Part shown: in pieces, positions 59,234-64,000 of the stretch | Layout of the letters: every line of letters begins with the position of its first letter | Numbering within the stretch: position 1 is the first letter of the stretch | Source: CAXXOK01 sp963674895 | Lineage (GTDB): Bacteria; Bacillota; Clostridia; Christensenellales; Aristaeellaceae | Reading direction: 5' to 3' | DNA: 64,000 nt | Assembly: GCA_963674895.2 (NCBI GenBank) | Contig: CAXXCY010000003.1 | Span: 1,798,001 to 1,862,000 of the forward strand | Translations under genes and position numbers: made by a program | Notes under the pieces: generated by a model | Seen by the model: only the letters and a program-made list of their open reading frames with translations | Told to the model about the DNA's origin: nothing | Databases searched by the model: none

Positions 59234-59891
59234 CGCGGTGCTCTTCGACATGGACGGCACGCTGCTGGATACGGCGGACGACCTTACGGATTCGCTCAAC
59301 CAAATCCTGCTGGAGTTCCGCTACCCCACGCGCGACAAAAGCGAAGTGGTCCGGTTCCTTGGCAACGGCGCGTACAGGCTGGTACAGCGCGCGCTGCCAG
59401 AGCATACGGACGCGGAGGTTGTCAGAGAGGTTTTGACCGCTTATCAGGCGCGGTACAGCAAGCGCACGAACCTGCAGACGCGCCCCTTCTCCGGCGTATT
59501 GCCGATGCTGACGGCGCTGGACGAGGCGGGAATCCAGATGGCGATCATCTCCAACAAGAGCGACCCGAACGTCAGCGAGCTGACCAGGGCGCATTTCGGC
59601 AGCCTGATTCATATCACCGTCGGCGCGCGCGAGGGCGTACCCCTGAAGCCCGCCCCGGATATGCTCTATATCGCCATGCGGGAGCTGGGCGTCGAGCCGG
59701 AGCGCACGCTGTATATCGGCGACTCTGAAACGGATTTCAACGCCGCGCGCAACGCGGGTTCCGATTGCATCCTGGCGCGCTGGGGATACGGCGATCCCGA
59801 GTTGATGGCACCGCTTTCGCCGCTCTATTTTGTAAGCGATCCGGCGGAACTGCCGATGCTGATTCTGCGGCAGGAGGAGGACGAGTTATGA
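59220..59891 (+). CDS. gph: HAD phosphatase, phosphoglycolate phosphatase-like
   Basis: 223 residues. HAD motifs I (VLFDMDGTLLDTADD), II (IISNKSD), III (K in GVPLKPAPDM) and IV (YIGDSETDFNAARNAG). Resembles Gph/PpaX phosphatases, but the substrate cannot be fixed from sequence. Overlaps the MATE gene and couples to the next gene through ATGA. Confidence 0.87.
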   Translation: MFRYDAVLFDMDGTLLDTADDLTDSLNQILLEFRYPTRDKSEVVRFLGNGAYRLVQRALPEHTDAEVVREVLTAYQARYSKRTNLQTRPFSGVLPMLTALDEAGIQMAIISNKSDPNVSELTRAHFGSLIHITVGAREGVPLKPAPDMLYIAMRELGVEPERTLYIGDSETDFNAARNAGSDCILARWGYGDPELMAPLSPLYFVSDPAELPMLILRQEEDEL

Positions 59892-60469
59892 ATCCGTTCT
59901 TTGCCTATTTGAACCGGCTCAAGCTCATCCAGCGCTGGGGGCTGATGCGCAACGCCATTCCCGAGAACGATCTGGAGCACAGCATGCAGTGCGCGCTGAT
60001 TTCCCACGCGCTGGCGGTGCTCGCCAAAGAGCGCTACAGCCGCGCCATCGAACCGCAGACGGCGGCCACGCTCGCCCTGTACCACGACGCAAGCGAAGTG
60101 CTCACGGGCGACCTCCCCACTCCCGTGAAATACAAAAACACGGAGATCAAGAAAGCCTACAAGACCATCGAATACCTGGCAAGCGAGCAGCTCTACCACA
60201 TGCTGCCCGACGATCTGCGGCCCGCCTACAGCCCCTACCTGCTGCCCAACCGGGAATCCTACGAATGGAAGCTGGTGAAGGCCGCCGACAGGATCTGCGC
60301 CTACATCAAGTGCGTGGAGGAGAAAAAGGCGGGCAACCTGGAGTTTGTGCAGGCGCAGAACTCCGTCGCGGAAAGCATCGCCGGGCTCGACATGCCCGAG
60401 GTACAGGATTTCATGCGCGAGTTCGTCCCCGCGTACGAGCTGTCGCTGGACGAGCTGAGCAAGTTATAA
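59888..60469 (+). CDS. yfbR: YfbR-like 5'-deoxynucleotidase (HD domain)
   Basis: 193 residues, close to the 199 of E. coli YfbR, which dephosphorylates deoxynucleoside monophosphates. HD-type metal motifs: NDLEHSMQCALISH and LYHDASEVLTGDLPTPVKY, and a later KAADRICAYIKC. GGAGGAGGA precedes the ATG, which overlaps the previous stop. Confidence 0.9.
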   Translation: MNPFFAYLNRLKLIQRWGLMRNAIPENDLEHSMQCALISHALAVLAKERYSRAIEPQTAATLALYHDASEVLTGDLPTPVKYKNTEIKKAYKTIEYLASEQLYHMLPDDLRPAYSPYLLPNRESYEWKLVKAADRICAYIKCVEEKKAGNLEFVQAQNSVAESIAGLDMPEVQDFMREFVPAYELSLDELSKL

Positions 60470-60473
60470 ACAT

Positions 60474-60501
60474 ACGGCGGAGAGCGATCCCCGCCGTTTT
60501 T
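60474..60501 (+). terminator. intrinsic terminator after yfbR
   Basis: Stem ACGGCGG (60474-60480) / CCGCCGT (60491-60497) followed by T5; lies between convergent genes. Confidence 0.8.
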
Positions 60502-60519
60502 CATATGCACAAAAGCCTG

Positions 60520-61548
60520 TTACCGGCTTAAAATCCTTCTGTGGCCCGTGTCCAGAAGCCGGCCGAGGTCGGCGCTGTTCTCCAGCACCTTGGCGCAGCC
60601 GATGACGACGTTTTTCTGCGGCTCTTCGGAGACCGAGCAGGGAATGTTCAGCGCGTCGGCCACGGCCTCGCACAGCCCGAACAAATCGGCGCCGCCGCCG
60701 GCGAACATGATGCCGTAGTCGAAAATATCCGCCGCGAGCTCCGCGGGGGTGTGTTCCAGCACGCCGTGAATGCTCTCGATCAACTGCTGGAGCGGCTCGT
60801 TAACCGCCTCGATGACGTCGTCCGAGGTGATGCGCATGGTTTTGGGAAGCCCGGTGATCAGGTTTCGCCCCGTGACCTCCATATACAGCTGCTCGGTGCG
60901 CGGGATGGCCGAGCCGATATTACGTTTGAGCTCTTCGGCTGTCAGCTCGCCGATTAAAAGATTATGCTTGCGGCGCAGGTGGCGGATGATGCCGTCGTTG
61001 AACTTGTCGCCGCCGATCTTAGAGCAGTCGCTGACGACGGTCTTGCCCATGGAGAGCACAGCGATATCACTGACACCCGCCGAGATATCCACGATCATGC
61101 TGCCGTACGCCTCGTCGATGGGCAGCCCCGCGCCCAGCGCCGCCGCGATGGTGCGGTCCAAAAGCTGGGTTCGCCGCATGCCGGCGTCCAGCATCGTGGA
61201 GATGATGGAGCGCTTCTCCATCTCGTTGACGCCGGTGGGCAGCGCCATGATCGCGCGCGGGCGCACGAACACCCGCTTGCCGATGGCCTTCATCACGAAG
61301 CCCTTGAGCATGATGCTGACCAGCTCGTAATCGGAAATCGTCCCGTCCCGAAGCGGGCGGAGCGCCAGAATGTTGCCGGGCGTCCGCCCGATCATGCGCG
61401 CGGCGTCGCTGCCGAATGCGATCACATCGTGGGTATCGCGGTCTATGGCAATCACCGTGGGCTCGCGCAGGATAATCCCCTTGCCCTTCATGTAGATCAT
61501 GATGGTGCTTGTGCCCAGATCAATCGCTAAATCGCTGACGCTTGCCAT
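60520..61548 (-). CDS. mreB: MreB-like actin-family cell-shape protein
   Basis: 342 residues. DLAIDLGTSTIMIYMKGKGI (phosphate 1), PRAIMALPTGVNEMEKRS, MIVDISAGVSDIAVLS (phosphate 2) and MFAGGGADLFGL (adenosine) are actin-fold motifs. It guides cell-wall synthesis along the cylinder. No mreC/mreD are present, so it may be an Mbl or MreBH paralogue. ATG 61548; GAGGTG is about 11 bases upstream. Confidence 0.9.
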   Translation of the reverse strand: MASVSDLAIDLGTSTIMIYMKGKGIILREPTVIAIDRDTHDVIAFGSDAARMIGRTPGNILALRPLRDGTISDYELVSIMLKGFVMKAIGKRVFVRPRAIMALPTGVNEMEKRSIISTMLDAGMRRTQLLDRTIAAALGAGLPIDEAYGSMIVDISAGVSDIAVLSMGKTVVSDCSKIGGDKFNDGIIRHLRRKHNLLIGELTAEELKRNIGSAIPRTEQLYMEVTGRNLITGLPKTMRITSDDVIEAVNEPLQQLIESIHGVLEHTPAELAADIFDYGIMFAGGGADLFGLCEAVADALNIPCSVSEEPQKNVVIGCAKVLENSADLGRLLDTGHRRILSR

Positions 61549-61592
61549 GCTGATTTCAACACCTCTTTGCTGCGAAAGTTCGCCGCTTCCGT

Positions 61593-62426
61593 TTAGAATT
61601 CCTTCTCCGCGGCGCGCGGGATGCCGGACGCCGAGTGCGGGTAAAACACCTGGGTGAGCTCCAGCCCGCAGGCGGGCGCTGTCGGCCCCAGGCACAGCCT
61701 GTCGCCCGTATCGATGGCTTTTCGGAAGGCGTCCGCTTCCAGCTTACCCTTGCCGATCTCGATCAGTGTGCCCGCGATGATGCGCACCATATTGTATAAA
61801 AACGAGTTTCCCTGCACGATCAGCGTCAGCCGCTCGTCCGCGGATTCCAGGTCGATATGCGTCAGCGTCCGCACGGTGGTTTTCGCCGTGCCGCCGACCG
61901 CCTGAAAGGCCGCGAAATCGTGCGTGCCGAACAAGTCCCTGAGCGCCAGCCGCATGGGCTTTAATTGCAGCTTCACGGGCACATGCGCCATATAATTGCG
62001 GTACAGGGCGCTTGGGTGCGGCGCGTTGTGAATGCGGTAGGTATAGGTTTTGCCCACGGCGTCGAAGCGGGCATGGAAGAAGCCGTCCACCTCCCGGCCT
62101 TCGACCACCTTGATGTCCGGCGGCAGGTGCGTGTTGAGCGCAAAGGGAAAGCGGTCCGCGGGGATGGTCGATTTCGTATCGAAGTGCGCGCATTGCCCCA
62201 GCGCGTGCACGCCCGCATCGGTGCGGCTCGCGCCGGTCACGGGCGTCGTTTCATTCACAAGCGCGTACAGCGCCTCCTCCAACCGCTGCTGCACGGCAAT
62301 GCCGTTTAATTGCCGCTGCCAGCCGACGTACGCCGTGCCGTCGTAGCTGATGGTCAAAAGCACGCGGCGCATGCCGCTTTTCGCCACAGTGCTTTCCCGT
62401 ACGTAGGGGGCGGTTTCGATAAACAT
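61593..62426 (-). CDS. truA: tRNA pseudouridine(38-40) synthase
   Basis: 277 residues. Catalytic aspartate in GASRTDAGVHALGQ; LTISYDGTAYVGWQRQ N-terminal and FLYNMVRIIAGTLIEIGKGK C-terminal segments. The start ATG 62426 gives an 18-residue N-terminal lead over the usual start; ATG 62372 is possible but has no ribosome site. It follows ecfT, the standard Bacillota order. Confidence 0.95.
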   Translation of the reverse strand: MFIETAPYVRESTVAKSGMRRVLLTISYDGTAYVGWQRQLNGIAVQQRLEEALYALVNETTPVTGASRTDAGVHALGQCAHFDTKSTIPADRFPFALNTHLPPDIKVVEGREVDGFFHARFDAVGKTYTYRIHNAPHPSALYRNYMAHVPVKLQLKPMRLALRDLFGTHDFAAFQAVGGTAKTTVRTLTHIDLESADERLTLIVQGNSFLYNMVRIIAGTLIEIGKGKLEADAFRKAIDTGDRLCLGPTAPACGLELTQVFYPHSASGIPRAAEKEF

Positions 62427-62441
62427 GCGCTCACGCTCCCG

Positions 62442-63245
62442 TTACAAAAGGATATTGCAGGCAATCAGGACGATCAGCATGCCGAAGGATACGGCAAACG
62501 CCCTGCCGTCCTCTGCGGTAAAGCGCAGCACGCGCAGGCGCGTACGCCCCTCGCCGCCGTGGTAACAGCGGGCTTCCATCGCCATCGCGAGCTCCCCCGC
62601 GCGGCGGAAGGCGCTCACGAACAGCGGCACCAAAAGCGGGGTCATCGCCTTGGCGCGCGCGATCAGGTTGCCGGATTCAAAGTCCGCGCCCCTGGCCTTC
62701 TGCGCCTTCATGATCTTGTCGGTTTCCTCGATCAGTGTGGGAATGAACCTGAGCGCGATCGTCATCATCATCGCAAGCTCGTGCACGGGAAAGCGGACCT
62801 TTTTGAGCGGCGTCAGCAGAATTTCAATCCCGTCGGACAGCGCCACGGGCGAGGTGGTGAGCGTCAGCACCGAGGTGCCCAGCACCAGAAAGATCAGCCG
62901 CAGCGAAAAATGAACGGCCAGCAAAAGCCCTTCCTGCGTGATGGTGACGAATTTCCATTGCACGAGCACCGTATGCCCGCCGGAGAAAAACAGGTTCAGG
63001 ACGAAGGTGAGGATCAGCAAAATCCTTAGCGGCTTGACGCTTTTCAAAAGCTGACGGAACGCAAGCCCCGAAAGCCGCGCCGTGAGGAACAGATAGACCG
63101 CCGGTATGACGTACAGCACGGGCGAGCCGACCGTGAACACCATGACGATGTACACGATCGTCAGGAGGATTTTGGCGCGCGGATCCAGCCGGTGCACCAC
63201 AGTGTTGCCGGGCATGTACTGCCCCAGCGTGATATCCTTAAGCAT
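62442..63245 (-). CDS. ecfT: ECF transporter transmembrane subunit EcfT
   Basis: 267 residues, about five to six helices. Two Ala-Arg-Gly-type coupling motifs for the ATPases, AQKARGAD and AMEARCYHGG, are visible. Shared energising module for vitamin-uptake S-components. Overlaps ecfA2 by 8 bases. Confidence 0.93.
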   Translation of the reverse strand: MLKDITLGQYMPGNTVVHRLDPRAKILLTIVYIVMVFTVGSPVLYVIPAVYLFLTARLSGLAFRQLLKSVKPLRILLILTFVLNLFFSGGHTVLVQWKFVTITQEGLLLAVHFSLRLIFLVLGTSVLTLTTSPVALSDGIEILLTPLKKVRFPVHELAMMMTIALRFIPTLIEETDKIMKAQKARGADFESGNLIARAKAMTPLLVPLFVSAFRRAGELAMAMEARCYHGGEGRTRLRVLRFTAEDGRAFAVSFGMLIVLIACNILL

Positions 63246-64000
63246 CGCGGCCCGCCCCCTTGTAGCTGATCAGCGCGTCGCAGACCTCGTCCAGCGTGTA
63301 CAGGTCGTCGGGCAGATCGAAGCCCTCCTGAATCAGCCGGCGCACAAGCTCCGCGCCCTGCGGCACACCCAGGCCGATGGATTGCAGGGTATCGGCCTGC
63401 TTGAAGATTTCGCGCGGCGTGCCCGTCATCATCAGCGTGCCCTGGCTCATCACGATCAGGCGCGTGGCGAGGGTGGCGATATCGTCCATGTTGTGGCTGA
63501 CCATGATGGTGGTCATCTCGTTTTCCCGGTGCAGCTTCTGTATCATATGAAGGATCGAGCGCCTGCCCGCCGGATCGAGCCCGGCGGTGGGTTCGTCGAG
63601 GATCAGCACCTTGGGGCGCATCGCGAGCACCCCCGCGATGGCGACGCGCCGCATCTGCCCGCCAGACAGCTCAAACGGGGAAACCTTGCCCGTCGTTTCG
63701 TAATCGATGCCCACCTGCTCGCACGCCCAGCGCACGCGCTCGTCGATCTCCTCCTTGGAGCAGCCGATGTTTTTGGGTCCGAAGGCGATATCCTTCACGA
63801 CGGTCTCCTCAAACAGCTGGTACTCGGGGTACTGGAACACCAGCCCGACCTGCTTTCGGAGCTCGCGCAGCGCGGCGCCCTTTTCCTTGATATGGACGCC
63901 GTTGACGATCACGTCGCCCTCGGTGGGCATCAGCAGCCCGTTCAGGTGCTGCACGAAGGTGGTCTTGCCCGAGCCCGTGTGCCCGAGGATGCCGATGAAT
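63238..64000 (-). CDS. ecfA2: ECF transporter ATPase EcfA2 (5' end outside window)
   Basis: Partial, about 254 codons visible. Walker A GHTGSGKTT lies at the window edge (about 63964-63990 on the minus strand), Q-loop VFQYPEYQLFEETV, signature FELSGGQMRR, Walker B VLILDEPTAGLD and H-loop VSHNMD follow. The frame continues unbroken past 64000. Pairs with EcfT and, presumably, EcfA1 beyond the edge. Confidence 0.95.
   Translation of the reverse strand, partial: FIGILGHTGSGKTTFVQHLNGLLMPTEGDVIVNGVHIKEKGAALRELRKQVGLVFQYPEYQLFEETVVKDIAFGPKNIGCSKEEIDERVRWACEQVGIDYETTGKVSPFELSGGQMRRVAIAGVLAMRPKVLILDEPTAGLDPAGRRSILHMIQKLHRENEMTTIMVSHNMDDIATLATRLIVMSQGTLMMTGTPREIFKQADTLQSIGLGVPQGAELVRRLIQEGFDLPDDLYTLDEVCDALISYKGAGRDA

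Noticed and set aside
1..64000. CRISPR array, tRNA, rRNA, prophage or insertion sequence
   Set aside because: No regularly spaced repeats, no cloverleaf-like segments I could fold by eye, and no transposase, integrase or phage structural genes.

Overview
The window comes from a GC-rich, low-molecular-complexity Gram-positive chromosome, most likely a member of the class Clostridia (Bacillota). Pointers to that are a CggR-type glycolytic regulator with pgk/tpiA/gpmI, an Asp23/AmaP/DUF2273 cell-envelope stress set, GerMN lipoproteins beside a PhoB-type two-component pair, a TrpR-related YerC/YecD protein upstream of pcrA-ligA, an ECF transporter module next to truA, dimeric-type glycyl-tRNA synthetase, and strong AGGAGG-type ribosome sites with SigA-like promoters. 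The species cannot be named from the sequence. I found no rRNA, tRNA, CRISPR array, prophage or transposase gene.

Layout. 1-3300: repeat-rich 3' region, then tldD-pmbA on the minus strand. 3400-10900: sugar-related genes, namely an orphan sugar ABC ATPase, a glycerol-1-phosphate dehydrogenase, altronate dehydratase (uxaA), a polytopic membrane protein and uronate isomerase (uxaC). The two hexuronate genes carry their own operator or cre candidates. 11000-17200: glyS, then a convergent operon response regulator - histidine kinase - two GerMN lipoproteins. 17600-18700: an opine/octopine-dehydrogenase-family protein. 18800-23700: the glycolytic operon cggR-pgk-tpiA-gpmI (minus), with a recognisable CggR operator but no gap gene.

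23830-26860 is an abrupt AT-rich island with one 1009-residue protein: an intact calcineurin-like metallophosphoesterase fused to a STAND/NACHT-like P-loop NTPase and a large helical C-terminus. It is the strongest candidate for an unusual (probably anti-phage) system here. 26900-36750 is one long tightly packed minus-strand run: asp23-amaP-DUF2273-nusB-tsaD paralogue-folD-xseA-xseB-ispA-DUF212-small membrane protein-cysteine desulfurase-thiI.

36900-43850 is a block of secreted or envelope proteins: leucine-rich-repeat-like, PIG-L/NAGPA fusion, DUF6273-like, CapA-like, a double-SH3 protein and a small secreted protein. The last two genes are a cassette that recurs as diverged paralogues at 52158-53387 beside a tandem chagasin-like lipoprotein. 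43990-51260: rplS, a ComEC-like hydrolase, yerC, pcrA, a 131-bp inverted-repeat element, ligA and a TspO-like protein. 53500-56500: lgt-serine hydrolase-recX (minus). 56500-60500: malic enzyme, MATE transporter, phosphoglycolate phosphatase and a YfbR-like nucleotidase (plus). 60500-64000: mreB-like, truA, ecfT and ecfA2 (minus), the last cut by the window edge.

Several intergenic stretches (about 370-480, 6090-6300, 10840-10920, 21180-21310) are built from the same small set of palindromes whose arms change in a compensatory way. Start codons below were chosen by ribosome-site spacing and family alignment from memory; no database search was possible.
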